Counted from the stretch's first letter, positions 8,734 through 18,632 are shown. The stretch: DNA of 64,000 bases from Sphingobacterium corticibacter (GCF_003076635.1 NZ_QDKG01000004.1:186001-250000); one strand, 5' to 3'. Numbers and translations are program-made. Notes: generated from the letters alone by a model not told the origin.

Positions 8734-9612
8734 ATGTCTCATAAAGCTGGATTCGTAAGTATAATAGGTAAGCCGAACGCGGGGAAATCAACGTTAATGA
8801 ATGCATTAGTGGGGGAAAAGATGTCAATCATCACTCCTAAAGCACAAACTACTAGGCATAGAATTATTGGTATTGTGAATGAGGAGGACTACCAAATTGT
8901 CTTTTCGGATACTCCGGGAATCATCAAACCCAACTATTCCTTGCAGGAATCGATGATGAGTTTTGTACAAGGATCGATTATCGACGCCGATGTCATTCTT
9001 TTCGTAACCGATATTCATGAGCGCTATGACGAAGAGGATGTCCTAGAGAAATTGCGCAACACAAAATCTCCGGTCGCCGTATTGATTAACAAAGTAGATA
9101 AATCTTCTGAAGAGGAGGTTAAAGAGAAAGCAGCGTACTGGAAAGAAAAGATAAACCCTGATGTGGTTTTTGCCCTATCTGCATTGCACAAATACAATGT
9201 GGACGGTGTCATGGCTTACATCAAGGAGAAAATGCCTGTGCACCCACCCTATTACGAGAAAGACGAGCTCACCGATAAATCAGTTCGTTTCTTCGTATCA
9301 GAGATGATCCGGGAAAAGATTTTCAAATTGTACGATAAAGAAATCCCATACAGTACGGAGGTGGTCGTAACTTCCTACAAAGAAGAAGGACGGATTACCA
9401 AGATCGCTGCAGAGATTATTGTAGAAAGAGATTCTCAGAAAAACATTATCATCGGAACAGCAGGTGCTATGATCAAAAAAGTGGGCACCTATGCTCGCCA
9501 AGACATTGAAGAATTCATCGATGGCAAAGTATTCTTGGAATTATTCGTAAAAGTATTGCCCGATTGGAGAAGTAAGAAGAATTACCTCAAACGATTCGGT
9601 TACGAGGATTAA
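8734..9612 (+). CDS. era: GTPase Era
   Basis: Essential GTPase that binds the 3' end of 16S rRNA and assists maturation of the small ribosomal subunit. G1 GKPNAGKST is at 12-20, G3 DTPG at 59-62 and G4 NKVD at 119-122; the KH RNA-binding domain fills about 200-280, with GTAGAMIKKVG providing its GxxG loop. The length of 292 residues is normal. Monocistronic, with its own promoter and a terminator that overlaps the end of the convergent antiporter gene. Confidence 0.97.
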   Translation: MSHKAGFVSIIGKPNAGKSTLMNALVGEKMSIITPKAQTTRHRIIGIVNEEDYQIVFSDTPGIIKPNYSLQESMMSFVQGSIIDADVILFVTDIHERYDEEDVLEKLRNTKSPVAVLINKVDKSSEEEVKEKAAYWKEKINPDVVFALSALHKYNVDGVMAYIKEKMPVHPPYYEKDELTDKSVRFFVSEMIREKIFKLYDKEIPYSTEVVVTSYKEEGRITKIAAEIIVERDSQKNIIIGTAGAMIKKVGTYARQDIEEFIDGKVFLELFVKVLPDWRSKKNYLKRFGYED

Positions 9613-9632
9613 TTAACTTATCGAATATATCT

Positions 9633-9679
9633 ACGCGCAATAATAGCGGTTAATAATGGGCTATGATTGCGCGTTTTTA
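9633..9679 (+). terminator. Rho-independent terminator of era, overlapping the antiporter stop
   Basis: ACGCGCAAT, one unpaired base and ATAGC pair with GCTAT, one unpaired base and ATTGCGCGT around a 12-nt loop, followed by a T-run at 9674-9678. The right arm and T-run lie inside the last codons of the convergent antiporter gene (stop at 9661-9663). Confidence 0.8.
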
Positions 9680-10920
9680 TTCAACTCGGAAAGTGCTTCG
9701 AGGTCACTCAATTTTTTACGAACAGGTTTCACCTCTTTCGACGTGCCACTCAAAGCATTCCAGATGTTCTTAGACTCTTTTGTAAGTAATGGAGAAATGA
9801 TCGACAACAATAGCACATAAACGACTACGAAGGACTGTACAACCGGCAACAAACCACCGGCCTTACCGATGTTGGCCATAATGATTGAAAACTCGCCACG
9901 AGCAGACAAAGTAAAGCCAATATCTACGGCATTTCTTGGCTTAAGACCGGAGAATTTAGTCGCAAAGTAACCAGATGCCACATTGACCATTACGGTAATT
10001 AAGGCTGCTAATGCACCCCAACCTACCGCACCTCCTAAGGAGTACATATCGATAGACAATCCAAAGCTAAAAAAGAACATTGCACCGAAAAAATCTTTAT
10101 AAGGCAATACCATGCCCTCAATCTTTTTGATGTATTTCGAATCGGCCAACACCAAACCAGCCATCAGTGCGCCGATCGCTTCGGCCACGTGAATCGTTTC
10201 GGAGAAACCCGCAATGACAAACAATAAGCTGAATATGATCAGGACAAAAAGTTCCGAAGTTTTATCCTGTAAAACCTTGTCGATCGCTGGTACTAACTTA
10301 CGCCCTAATACCAAGAATGTCAGAATAAATGTCAGGGCCAAAGCCGATGTTCCGGCGACCGCCAAGATCGACGTTGATCCAGTGAGGATCAATCCCGACA
10401 AAAATGAAATATGCATGGCGATGAACAAATCATCAAACATGATCATGCCCATGATCACCTCCGTCTCTGGATTAGCGGTGCGCTTTAGATCTGTCAATAC
10501 CTTGGCAACGATCGCAGTAGAAGAGCTGGTCATAAGTCCACATAGCACCATCATCTCTTTAAAGGGCAGCTCCATCATCCAACCGATAAACAAACCGGAG
10601 AAAAAGTTGAGCAACACGTAGAATAATCCACCTGATACGATAGATTTACCGGACTTCACGAGTCGGCCGACGGAAAACTCCAGACCGAGATAAAACAACA
10701 GAAACAGTACGCCCAATCGCCCCATGAAATCGATAAAAGGCTTACTTTCGGTGAAAGTAAGATCTACCGCTCCGAAAGTAGGCGCATGCTGACCCAACAC
10801 CATACCGATCAATATAAAAAATGGAATAACAGAAAAACGCAACTTATTGGCCAACAAGCCAACTAGCGCCACTAATAAAACAGCAATTCCGATTTCTAAT
10901 ATTAAGGTATGACTTAGCAT
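9661..10920 (-). CDS. Cation:proton antiporter, CPA2 family (KhtU-like)
   Basis: Inner-membrane K+ or Na+/H+ antiporter of 419 residues with about twelve hydrophobic segments of the Na_H_Exchanger fold, ending in a short charged tail. It lacks the C-terminal TrkA-N domain of KefB/KefC; that role is supplied by the separate TrkA-C protein encoded 14 nt upstream. This two-gene arrangement corresponds to Bacillus subtilis KhtT-KhtU, a K+ efflux system responding to methylglyoxal and alkaline stress. The ion is inferred. The end of the gene overlaps the era terminator. Confidence 0.88.
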   Translation of the reverse strand: MLSHTLILEIGIAVLLVALVGLLANKLRFSVIPFFILIGMVLGQHAPTFGAVDLTFTESKPFIDFMGRLGVLFLLFYLGLEFSVGRLVKSGKSIVSGGLFYVLLNFFSGLFIGWMMELPFKEMMVLCGLMTSSSTAIVAKVLTDLKRTANPETEVIMGMIMFDDLFIAMHISFLSGLILTGSTSILAVAGTSALALTFILTFLVLGRKLVPAIDKVLQDKTSELFVLIIFSLLFVIAGFSETIHVAEAIGALMAGLVLADSKYIKKIEGMVLPYKDFFGAMFFFSFGLSIDMYSLGGAVGWGALAALITVMVNVASGYFATKFSGLKPRNAVDIGFTLSARGEFSIIMANIGKAGGLLPVVQSFVVVYVLLLSIISPLLTKESKNIWNALSGTSKEVKPVRKKLSDLEALSELNKNAQS

Positions 10921-10934
10921 GAATACAAGTTAGG

Positions 10935-11417
10935 TTATAGCAAAATTTCTTTTAGCAATTTGATATTATTTCTTTTTCCTGCAATCACTAAGGTGGTACC
11001 AGAGGTGATCACATAATCTGGACCCGGATTGATGATGGTATCATCGTCTTTGATCGCCGCAATGATCGAAGCTCCCGTTTTTTGGCGGACGCCCAACTCT
11101 CCAATGCTTTTGTTATCAACGCCGTTATTAGACTCGCCTACTTTGTACCATTCGATACGCAAGTCGTCCAATGCTACTTCAATGGTCTCTAAAGCTTTGG
11201 GCTTATAAGAAAGTCCGCCCAAAATACCTGCTACGTGACGCGATTCCTCGTCGGAAAGCGTCATGACACAATGTGTTTCATGGTCCGAACGTTCGTGGCG
11301 GTACAGTTCTCTACGACCATCGTCGTGAATAACCACTACCATCTGGTCACCGGCATCTGTATCAATTTCGTACTTCTTCCCGATTCCTATCAGATCGCTT
11401 TCTCTAACTATCGACAT
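10935..11417 (-). CDS. Antiporter regulatory subunit with TrkA-C domain (KhtT-like)
   Basis: Soluble 160-residue protein that gates the antiporter encoded next. Residues 1-75 form an N-terminal AmhM/KhtT-like domain (MSIVRESDLIGIGKKYEID); residues about 80-160 are a TrkA-C (RCK_C) ligand-binding domain ending DYVITSGTTLVIAGKRNNI. In Bacillus, KhtT senses c-di-AMP and pH; the same is possible here but cannot be seen in the sequence. First gene of the pair. Confidence 0.87.
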   Translation of the reverse strand: MSIVRESDLIGIGKKYEIDTDAGDQMVVVIHDDGRRELYRHERSDHETHCVMTLSDEESRHVAGILGGLSYKPKALETIEVALDDLRIEWYKVGESNNGVDNKSIGELGVRQKTGASIIAAIKDDDTIINPGPDYVITSGTTLVIAGKRNNIKLLKEILL

Positions 11418-11460
11418 GATTTACTTCCTTTTAATGATATAATATTTTTCACAAATGTAC

Positions 11461-12243
11461 TTATTCTGCAACTTCGATCAATTTGAAGGTACCATCTTCC
11501 TTCTCTTCTGGACGACCGATTTGTATCGTTTTGGAATGGTAGAATAAAAACAACCATCCTTCTGGCGCTCCCTTTTCCCAAAAAGCAGTGCGCAAATCGC
11601 GTGATTTCTTTCCATCAAAATCATACTTCGCCACAAAGTTGCGAAATATTTCACCCGGTTCCGATAGCACATCGCCTCCAAAGAAATAGTGTTCACCACC
11701 CGTTCTGATGTGAAACACCTGATGAAACTCCGAATGCCCGCCCGTCAGCACGTATGAGATCTCGTCATTCAGCTCACCATCTCCGTCAACTAACACCAGG
11801 TTGCCACTGCGCTGCAAAGCGCGAAATAGGTCTTTTCTATACGAAGCGGATTCGCTACTATAAGCAGCTTCCCACTCCTTCTCTTGCACGATATATTCCG
11901 CATTGGGAAATGTGATGCGCGTAGACCCGTCTTGAACATCGACCACGCCGCCCATATGATCTTTATGTAAGTGCGACATCAGGACGTATTTGACATCCGC
12001 AGGATCAAAGCCTAATTTTTCAATATTATGATGGATCAATAATTGATCATCTGCCGTACGCTCGCCCAAACCGGCATCGATAACGACCAAACCATGGCTC
12101 GTTTCTACTAAAAAAGGTCTTACGTGAACAAATAAAGAAGCTGGTCTGTCTTTGGGATCATCTTTTTCTGGATCGAAGGGAACAAAAACTTTACTGGCAT
12201 CGACCGAAAAAGATCCTTCGTATAGGGAATGTGCTTGTATCAT
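11461..12243 (-). CDS. MBL-fold metallo-hydrolase
   Basis: Metallo-beta-lactamase-fold hydrolase of 260 residues. The zinc motif HLHKDHMGG gives His91, His93, Asp95 and His96; the second conserved Asp is in VIDAGLG (about 56), a further His in GGHSEFHQ near 169, and GGDVLS later. The FLVETSHGLVVIDAGLG opening resembles the N-acyl-homoserine-lactonase / quorum-quenching branch, but these motifs are shared widely and substrate is unknown. It lies 43 nt upstream of the khtT-like gene on the same strand and may be transcribed with it. Confidence 0.83.
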   Translation of the reverse strand: MIQAHSLYEGSFSVDASKVFVPFDPEKDDPKDRPASLFVHVRPFLVETSHGLVVIDAGLGERTADDQLLIHHNIEKLGFDPADVKYVLMSHLHKDHMGGVVDVQDGSTRITFPNAEYIVQEKEWEAAYSSESASYRKDLFRALQRSGNLVLVDGDGELNDEISYVLTGGHSEFHQVFHIRTGGEHYFFGGDVLSEPGEIFRNFVAKYDFDGKKSRDLRTAFWEKGAPEGWLFLFYHSKTIQIGRPEEKEDGTFKLIEVAE

Positions 12244-12357
12244 TCTATATAGTTGTTACTATGTGCTTTACAACGTAGCGTAAAGGTATAGGACGTAGAA
12301 ATTAGGCTTTTACGTGTTTAAAACCGTACATTTACCGTGATTTCACAAAGCAAAGGT

Positions 12358-14058
12358 ATGCAAAAAAGGTGGTTACTGAAACCCAAAAATAATGCGGAAG
12401 CGACCCGACATTTACGCGATGAACTCGGAGTAAGTGACGTAGTTGCCAACCTTTTAGCTTATCGGAAAATCGAAACCTACGAAGGCGCACGGGAATTTTT
12501 CAGACCTTCCTTGTCATATTTGCACGATCCATTCCTGATGAAAGATATGGACGTAGCGATCGCCCGAATTACACAAGCTATCACGAATAAGGAAAAGATC
12601 TTGGTGTACGGCGATTATGACGTAGATGGCACTACGGCTGTATCGATCGTGTACACCTTTTTTCATCAATTCCACACCAAATTAGCCTATTACATTCCTG
12701 ACCGCTATGCGGAAGGTTATGGCATTTCGTACCAAGGTATTGATTACGCGCAGGAGCACGGTTACACCTTGATCATCGCTTTGGATTGTGGCATCAAAGA
12801 AATCGAAAAAGTAGCTTACGCAAAAGAAAAAGGCATTGATTTTATCATCGGAGATCATCACTTGCCGGGCGACACGATTCCTGATGCATTAGCTGTGCTC
12901 GATCCAAAACGCGTAGATTGCGACTATCCGTACAAAGAACTGTCGGGTTGCGGCATTGGCTTCAAAATCATACAAGCCTTCATCCAGTCGAATGATATGG
13001 ATATGGAAATGGCTTACCAATATTTGGATTTAGTGGCGGTGAGCATTGCCTCAGACATCGTACCGATCACCGGAGAAAATCGCTTGCTGTGCCATTTCGG
13101 CTTGCAAAAGCTGAATAGCAATCCTTCTTTCGGCATCCGTGCCTTGATCGAATTATCCAACAATCGAAAAGATTTTTTTACGGTCAATGATATTGTATTT
13201 CAAATAGGCCCACGCATCAATGCCGCTGGCCGCATTGAACATGCGAAAGACGCCGTAAAACTGCTGACTTCTAAATCTGTGGCAGATGCGCTGGTATTCT
13301 CCGAAAAGGTGAACTTGCAAAATAATGAGCGTAAAGATGTAGATCTTCGAATTACCGAAGAGGCCATGGCACTCATTGCAGACGACGAGTCGCTGCAAAA
13401 GCGTAATTCGACCGTACTCTACAAAGCAGATTGGCATAAGGGCGTGATCGGTATTGTGGCATCAAGACTTACGGAGAAATATTACCGACCGACCATCATC
13501 TTGACACAAACCAATGGGCATGTAGCCGGTTCTGCACGTTCGGTGTTGGGATTTGACCTGTATCAAGCGCTCGAATCCTGCAGTGATTTGTTGGAGCAAT
13601 TCGGCGGACATAAGTATGCTGCTGGCATGACTATGCCGGTAGAAAATGTCGCTTTGTTTCAACAGCGCTTTGAAGAGGTGGTCACACAAAGCATCACACC
13701 GGAGATGCTTACGCAGGAAATTTCCATTGACCTGGCGATACATTTGAAGGAGATCGATGCGAAACTCTTTCGTTTACTAAAACAATTTGAGCCTTACGGG
13801 CCACAAAATGAACAGCCGACCTTTATCTCTAAAGGCGTCACGGTACAAGGGCAGGCTCATATTGTGGGCGCAAACCATATCAAGATGACTGTTATACAAG
13901 AAGATAGCGCGCCATTTTCTTGCATCGCCTTCGGCTTATCAGAACATATTGCGCATATCAATGCGGGTAAGCGGTTTGATATTTGCTATACCATTGAAGA
14001 AAACACCTGGAAAACTCGGAAGAATTTACAGTTGAACATTAAGGCAATTCGATATTAA
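12358..14058 (+). CDS. recJ: Single-stranded-DNA-specific exonuclease RecJ
   Basis: 5'-3' exonuclease on single-stranded DNA in recombination, mismatch and base-excision repair. The DHH-superfamily motifs are intact: DYDVDGTTA at 86-94 and DHH at 166-168; a DHHA1 domain follows ([11 protein letters not shown]), then an OB-type region at the C-terminus. The frame runs up to a GTG at 12337, but ATG at 12358 gives the family start [10 protein letters not shown], 566 residues, the usual RecJ length. Upstream gene of recJ-lptB-GH3. Confidence 0.95.
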   Translation: MQKRWLLKPKNNAEATRHLRDELGVSDVVANLLAYRKIETYEGAREFFRPSLSYLHDPFLMKDMDVAIARITQAITNKEKILVYGDYDVDGTTAVSIVYTFFHQFHTKLAYYIPDRYAEGYGISYQGIDYAQEHGYTLIIALDCGIKEIEKVAYAKEKGIDFIIGDHHLPGDTIPDALAVLDPKRVDCDYPYKELSGCGIGFKIIQAFIQSNDMDMEMAYQYLDLVAVSIASDIVPITGENRLLCHFGLQKLNSNPSFGIRALIELSNNRKDFFTVNDIVFQIGPRINAAGRIEHAKDAVKLLTSKSVADALVFSEKVNLQNNERKDVDLRITEEAMALIADDESLQKRNSTVLYKADWHKGVIGIVASRLTEKYYRPTIILTQTNGHVAGSARSVLGFDLYQALESCSDLLEQFGGHKYAAGMTMPVENVALFQQRFEEVVTQSITPEMLTQEISIDLAIHLKEIDAKLFRLLKQFEPYGPQNEQPTFISKGVTVQGQAHIVGANHIKMTVIQEDSAPFSCIAFGLSEHIAHINAGKRFDICYTIEENTWKTRKNLQLNIKAIRY

Positions 14059-14090
14059 CCGATATATTTGTAGGTGAAGAAGTTGGATAC

Positions 14091-14825
14091 ATGATACTAA
14101 AAGCGGAACACCTAGTTAAAAAATATCGGCAACGTACGGTTGTAAATGATGTCTCATTTCAAGTGGAGCAAGGCGAAATCGTTGGTCTTTTAGGACCAAA
14201 CGGTGCCGGAAAAACGACTTCATTTTACATGATCGTGGGCTTAATTAAACCTAACGACGGGCACGTTTACCTAGACGATGTAGATATCACTCAAGATGCC
14301 ATGTATCAACGCGCGCAGCGCGGAATCGGATATTTGGCGCAGGAAGCATCTGTCTTCCGCAAAATTACGGTGGAAAATAACATTCTGGCTGTATTAGAGA
14401 TACACTACCCCAACAAACAGGAACGCAAAGAAAAACTTGAGGAATTATTGACCGAGTTTAGCCTGCACCGTGTCCGCAAAAACCGAGGCGACTTACTTTC
14501 CGGTGGGGAACGCAGACGTACAGAAATTGCGCGCGCATTAGCGGCTAATCCCAGCTTTATTTTACTAGATGAGCCTTTTGCCGGTGTAGACCCGATTGCC
14601 GTGGAAGAAATTCAGACGATCGTAGCCAAACTGAAAACCAAGAACATTGGAATTTTGATCACCGACCACAATGTGCAGGAAACGCTTTCGATCACGGATC
14701 GTGCCTATTTATTGACCGAAGGTAAGATCATGCTAACAGGTACGCCCGAGGAAATCGCGGACAACGAATTGGCGCGTAAGTTTTATCTCGGTCGACATTT
14801 TGAGTTGAGAAGAAAAAAACTCTAA
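14091..14825 (+). CDS. lptB: LPS export ABC transporter ATP-binding protein LptB
   Basis: Cytoplasmic ATPase that, with LptF/LptG, drives extraction of lipopolysaccharide from the inner membrane. Walker [10 protein letters not shown] at 35-43, signature LSGGE at 136-140, Walker B FILLDEP at 156-162, and the LptB-typical [17 protein letters not shown] stretch at 81-97 and [17 protein letters not shown] later. Length 244 matches. Essential gene, 32 nt after recJ. Confidence 0.95.
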   Translation: MILKAEHLVKKYRQRTVVNDVSFQVEQGEIVGLLGPNGAGKTTSFYMIVGLIKPNDGHVYLDDVDITQDAMYQRAQRGIGYLAQEASVFRKITVENNILAVLEIHYPNKQERKEKLEELLTEFSLHRVRKNRGDLLSGGERRRTEIARALAANPSFILLDEPFAGVDPIAVEEIQTIVAKLKTKNIGILITDHNVQETLSITDRAYLLTEGKIMLTGTPEEIADNELARKFYLGRHFELRRKKL

Positions 14826-14857
14826 ATTAGTAGCAACCGACATTACACTAAACCTAT

Positions 14858-16402
14858 ATGGCCATTCTAAATTCATTATTCACATGGTTTATGAAAAAGC
14901 GCATTCATCAGATTGAGCTTTTTATGAAATATCCGCATGATGTGCAAGAGGAATGGTTTCAGAGCTTGATATCTACTGCGGAAGCAACGGAATGGGGCAA
15001 ACAACACGATTATAAGAGCATTTTTTCGGTCGAAGACTTTAAGAACCGCGTACCGATACAAACGTACGACTCAATCAAAGGACATGTAGACCGGATGATC
15101 AAGGGAGAGCAAAATATCCTATGGCCTTCGGATATCAAGTGGTTCGCAAAATCTTCGGGAACTACCGCCGATCGCAGCAAGTTTATCCCCGTTAGTCGAG
15201 AAGCCTTGGATGAATGCCATTATCAAGGTGGCAAGGATATGCTTTCAATCTATTGCCATAATAGACCAGAAAATAAAGTATTTACCGGCAAATCGGTGGT
15301 GATTGGTGGATCTTCGCAATTCAACAATTTTAGCAGTGATTCTTATTCCGGCGATTTATCCTCGATCTTGATTCGTAATCTGCCATTCTGGGCAGAATTC
15401 AAGCGAACTCCAACATTGGAAGTAACGCTAAACCCGAACTTCGAAGACAAGATCGATCAGATTGCGCGCATCACTATCGAAGAAGATGTCACCAGTTTGG
15501 CTGGCGTACCTACCTGGAATATCGTGATGGCGCAGCGTATTTTAGAAATTACAGGTAAAAGCAACTTACTAGAGGTGTGGCCCAACTTAGAATTCTACGG
15601 CCATGGCGGCGTAAGTTTTAAACCGTACCGCGAAGAATTCAAACGATTGATTCCTTCGGCTGACATGTATTACCTCGAGAATTACAATGCATCAGAAGGA
15701 TATTTCGGTATTCAGGATCAATCCGATTCTGAAGACTTGTTATTGATGTTGGATTACGGAATTTATTATGAATTTCTTCCCATGGAAAACATCGGCGATG
15801 CTGAACCCAAAACCTACAGTTTAGGTGAAGTAGAATTGGGTAAAAATTATGCTTTAATCATATCTACGAATGCGGGATTGTGGCGCTACATGATTGGTGA
15901 CACGATCAAATTCACGTCTTTATCGCCCTATAGATTTCAAATATCCGGGCGTACGACTGCTTATATTAATACGTTTGGAGAAGAATTAATCGTGGATAAT
16001 GCGGATCAGGCTATTCAAGCCGCAAGTGTGGCTACGGGAGCGACGGTAAAGGATTATACAGCTGGGCCGGTCTATTTTGATAGCGGTAAAGCTGGCGCAC
16101 ACGAATGGGTTATTGAATTTGTGCAGCAGCCTAGCTCCTTCAGGGAATTTTGCGAAGTATTAGACGCTAAATTACGAGAGATAAATTCGGACTATGATGC
16201 TAAGCGTCATAAAGATATGGCATTGACTTTTCCCATTGTACATAATGCACCTGTCAATACTTTCTATCAATGGATGAAATCTAGGGGAAAGTTAGGCGGA
16301 CAAAATAAAGTTCCTCGCCTAGCGAATGATCGCACTTATATAGACCCTATTTTAGTGGAAATACGCATGAATGATCAGTTGGGTCGAACCGCAACTTTGT
16401 AG
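14858..16402 (+). CDS. GH3 (auxin-responsive promoter) family protein
   Basis: Adenylate-forming enzyme family; plant members conjugate amino acids to jasmonate and auxin, bacterial roles are unclear. The 514 residues carry the nucleotide loop SSGTTADRSKFIP near 104-116 and the second ATP-binding region YNASEGYFGIQ near 275-285, so the protein should be active. It lies 32 nt after lptB in one direction; GH3 genes beside lptB recur in Bacteroidota, which suggests an envelope-linked acyl or amide ligation, but that is inference. Confidence 0.87.
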   Translation: MAILNSLFTWFMKKRIHQIELFMKYPHDVQEEWFQSLISTAEATEWGKQHDYKSIFSVEDFKNRVPIQTYDSIKGHVDRMIKGEQNILWPSDIKWFAKSSGTTADRSKFIPVSREALDECHYQGGKDMLSIYCHNRPENKVFTGKSVVIGGSSQFNNFSSDSYSGDLSSILIRNLPFWAEFKRTPTLEVTLNPNFEDKIDQIARITIEEDVTSLAGVPTWNIVMAQRILEITGKSNLLEVWPNLEFYGHGGVSFKPYREEFKRLIPSADMYYLENYNASEGYFGIQDQSDSEDLLLMLDYGIYYEFLPMENIGDAEPKTYSLGEVELGKNYALIISTNAGLWRYMIGDTIKFTSLSPYRFQISGRTTAYINTFGEELIVDNADQAIQAASVATGATVKDYTAGPVYFDSGKAGAHEWVIEFVQQPSSFREFCEVLDAKLREINSDYDAKRHKDMALTFPIVHNAPVNTFYQWMKSRGKLGGQNKVPRLANDRTYIDPILVEIRMNDQLGRTATL

Positions 16403-16494
16403 AGGTAGACAAAATATCCAGCAATAAACTGAATCATATTCACCTTCTTATTTTGTTTAACACCCTCGTTTTGAAGCATCTGCGTAGTATTCAT
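16375..16494 (-). CDS. Probable small protein, 39 residues, unrecognised
   Basis: A frame starting ATG at 16494 encodes MNTTQMLQNEGVKQNKKVNM followed by a hydrophobic, aromatic stretch IQFIAGYFVYLYKVAVRPN. The first half is polar and basic, the second a likely single amphipathic or membrane helix. It has one of the best promoter matches in the window 56 nt upstream, and an A-rich AATAATAATTAAG segment before the ATG, typical of translated genes in this phylum. It overlaps the end of the GH3 gene antisense by 28 nt. I do not recognise the family. Confidence 0.55.
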   Translation of the reverse strand: MNTTQMLQNEGVKQNKKVNMIQFIAGYFVYLYKVAVRPN

Positions 16495-16549
16495 CTTAAT
16501 TATTATTGTTGATTCTCTTCTATTAAACGCGAACCGCTTGAATCTGCTA

Positions 16550-16580
16550 CAAAGGTATGTTAATTTTATCCCAAATACAA
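16550..16580 (-). promoter_or_regulatory. Promoter facing the 39-residue small ORF (TTG-N20-TACCTTTG)
   Basis: Minus strand: TTG (16580-16578), 20-nt spacer, TACCTTTG (16557-16550). A full consensus match pointing away from ilvE and toward the small ORF; predicted transcript start near 16544. Confidence 0.65.
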
Positions 16581-16678
16581 TAAATTTATTTTAACGACGT
16601 TGCGCTCAGCGAAAAAGAAATCGTCTCAATTCTATTTTTTTCCCTAAATTGCAGGCATTCAGCACAAATAATTTAGCA

Positions 16679-17737
16679 ATGAGCAATACTAATATTCGTA
16701 TAGAGCAAACACAACAGTCTAGGCTACCCGCCGTTGATTTTGACAATTTGGTTTTCGGCAAGATTTTATCTGACCACATGCTTGTTGCTGAATACAGCAA
16801 TGGCAATTGGAATGAAGTGAGCATCGTACCTTATGGGAATATTTCGATCAGCCCGTCTATGTCCGCATTGCATTACGGTCAATCCATCTTTGAAGGCGTT
16901 AAGGCATATAAACTCAACGACGGCAGGGTGAGTATCTTCAGACCAGATCAAAACTGGGAACGTTTTAACAAATCTGCGGCAAGATTGCAGATGCCAGAGG
17001 TGCCGAAAGAAATCTTTTTAGATGGCTTGAAGCAATTGCTGGAATTAGATCAAAACTGGGTTCCTAGCAAAGATGGTGCTTCATTATACATTCGCCCATT
17101 TATGTTTGCTACGGAAGCGGCGCTGGGCGTACATCCATCGGATTCATATAAGTTTATCATTATTACAGGGCCAGTTGGTGCGTACTACAGCAAGCCAATT
17201 AGTTTAAAAGTTGAAACGCACTATACACGCGCAGCAGATGGCGGGGTTGGCTTTTCCAAAAATGCTGGAAACTATGCATTAGCCTTGTACCCAACAGAGT
17301 TGGCGCACAAGGAAGGTTACGATCAGGTGATGTGGACTGATGCCCGCGACCATAAGTACATAGAGGAAGCTGGAACGGCAAATTTACTTTTCCGTATCGG
17401 CGATACGATTATCACACCACATGGCGACACCATTTTGCATGGTGTTACGCGTCGTACCATCATTGAGCTAGCGGACAAATGGGGATTGAAAACAGAACAA
17501 CGCAAGGTGTCTGTAGCTGAACTAATCGAAGGTATTGAATCTGGTGCGGTCACAGAAGCTTTTGCTGCCGGTACTGCGGCAACTATTACGCATATCTCTA
17601 AAATTGGGTACGATGGTAAGGATTACGAATTGCCACCGGTAGAGACGCGAGAATTTTCGAATAAGGTATTTCAATACTTGAATGATCTTCGCTATGGCAA
17701 GATTGAAGATCCATTTGGATGGAACTTCATCGTCTAA
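16679..17737 (+). CDS. ilvE: Branched-chain amino acid aminotransferase
   Basis: PLP enzyme for the last step of valine, leucine and isoleucine synthesis and first step of their breakdown. The frame begins at a TTG (16649), but ATG 16679 gives MSNTNIRIEQ and 352 residues, in line with the longer, eukaryote-type IlvE (fold type IV). The PLP lysine is Lys194 in GFSKNAGNY, and EEAGTANLLF supplies the EAGxxNLF motif. Monocistronic, closed by a strong terminator shared with the convergent GLPGLI gene. Confidence 0.95.
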   Translation: MSNTNIRIEQTQQSRLPAVDFDNLVFGKILSDHMLVAEYSNGNWNEVSIVPYGNISISPSMSALHYGQSIFEGVKAYKLNDGRVSIFRPDQNWERFNKSAARLQMPEVPKEIFLDGLKQLLELDQNWVPSKDGASLYIRPFMFATEAALGVHPSDSYKFIIITGPVGAYYSKPISLKVETHYTRAADGGVGFSKNAGNYALALYPTELAHKEGYDQVMWTDARDHKYIEEAGTANLLFRIGDTIITPHGDTILHGVTRRTIIELADKWGLKTEQRKVSVAELIEGIESGAVTEAFAAGTAATITHISKIGYDGKDYELPPVETREFSNKVFQYLNDLRYGKIEDPFGWNFIV

Positions 17738-17757
17738 ATGATTTTATAGCAAAAAAG

Positions 17758-17789
17758 AACGCTCCTCTTTTAGAAAGAGGAGCGTTTTT
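17758..17789. terminator. Bidirectional terminator between ilvE and the GLPGLI gene
   Basis: AACGCTCCTCTTT pairs with AAAGAGGAGCGTT across a small loop, with T-runs available on both strands (AAAAAAG before, TTTTTC after). It serves both convergent units. Confidence 0.9.
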
Positions 17790-17809
17790 CATGTATGGGT
17801 ATTAGGATA

Positions 17810-18619
17810 TTAAAGTTGCATAGCTGCTAAGAGCAAATTCAGCTGTTTTTCCGACAGCCAATTGCCCATGGTCTCGCGCATTTTCGCTTCCATCTCACGT
17901 CGCGTCATCGCAGTAGCGCGCTTGCCACCGATGTTGGTTTTAATTACTGGAGAAGAGAAATCTACTTTGGTGGCGTACATGTTAAAATGTTGCTCTGGAA
18001 CGACCAACCCCAAAATCATTCCCGGCAGACCGTGCATTACATTGGGCCCGGCAGACAAAGGAATTTGATCCGTGTAAAACGCAACCACATAAACCGAATC
18101 TAAGACGACACCATTGGCACGACGACACGAATAACCAGCGATTTCACGGTATTCATCCGTAATTTTCCATTTCACATTCAACAGTGAATCTTTGACATAA
18201 ATATTGGAGCCAGCCAAGTCGAAAGAGGATTGTGCCTCATCTGTCTTAATATTCTGATAGGCGGTATTTTGGTAATCCACCAAGCCCATATTAAGTAGGT
18301 TAGTGACGATTGGATTCATCGTTTCCTTGATGGGTTCCCAGTTGGTTTCTTGGCCACTAAAGGACAACTTTTTCTTCAACACAATGGTTTCGCTCACCTT
18401 AGGGATCAGTTCTTCGATAAAGCGCTTTTGAAAGTCGCCATCTTTCAAGGAATTAACGTGGCGTTTGAGTAAGTTTTTAATGTGCACCGTCTTATCAAAG
18501 GTAATCACTCCTTCTTGCGGAAAGTAGGCGTACTGTGCTGTAGCCGAATACATGGGCAACAACGCGACAAGCACCAATAGCTGTAATATCTTTTTCATTG
18601 TTTGATTTTTCATCGTCAT
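17810..18619 (-). CDS. GLPGLI family secreted protein
   Basis: Exported protein of unknown role, family TIGR01200. A signal peptide (MKKILQLLVLVALLPMYSATAQ) ends in a standard AQ cleavage region. The family motif appears as HGLPGMILGL near residue 212. Start is uncertain: ATGs at 18619, 18613 and 18598 are all in frame, and the last gives the cleanest signal peptide. It lies 13 nt after the stop of the large outer-membrane barrel gene, a pairing repeated in many Bacteroidota genomes, so the two probably act together at the outer membrane. Confidence 0.85.
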   Translation of the reverse strand: MTMKNQTMKKILQLLVLVALLPMYSATAQYAYFPQEGVITFDKTVHIKNLLKRHVNSLKDGDFQKRFIEELIPKVSETIVLKKKLSFSGQETNWEPIKETMNPIVTNLLNMGLVDYQNTAYQNIKTDEAQSSFDLAGSNIYVKDSLLNVKWKITDEYREIAGYSCRRANGVVLDSVYVVAFYTDQIPLSAGPNVMHGLPGMILGLVVPEQHFNMYATKVDFSSPVIKTNIGGKRATAMTRREMEAKMRETMGNWLSEKQLNLLLAAMQL

Positions 18620-18632
18620 TAAATTCTACTAA

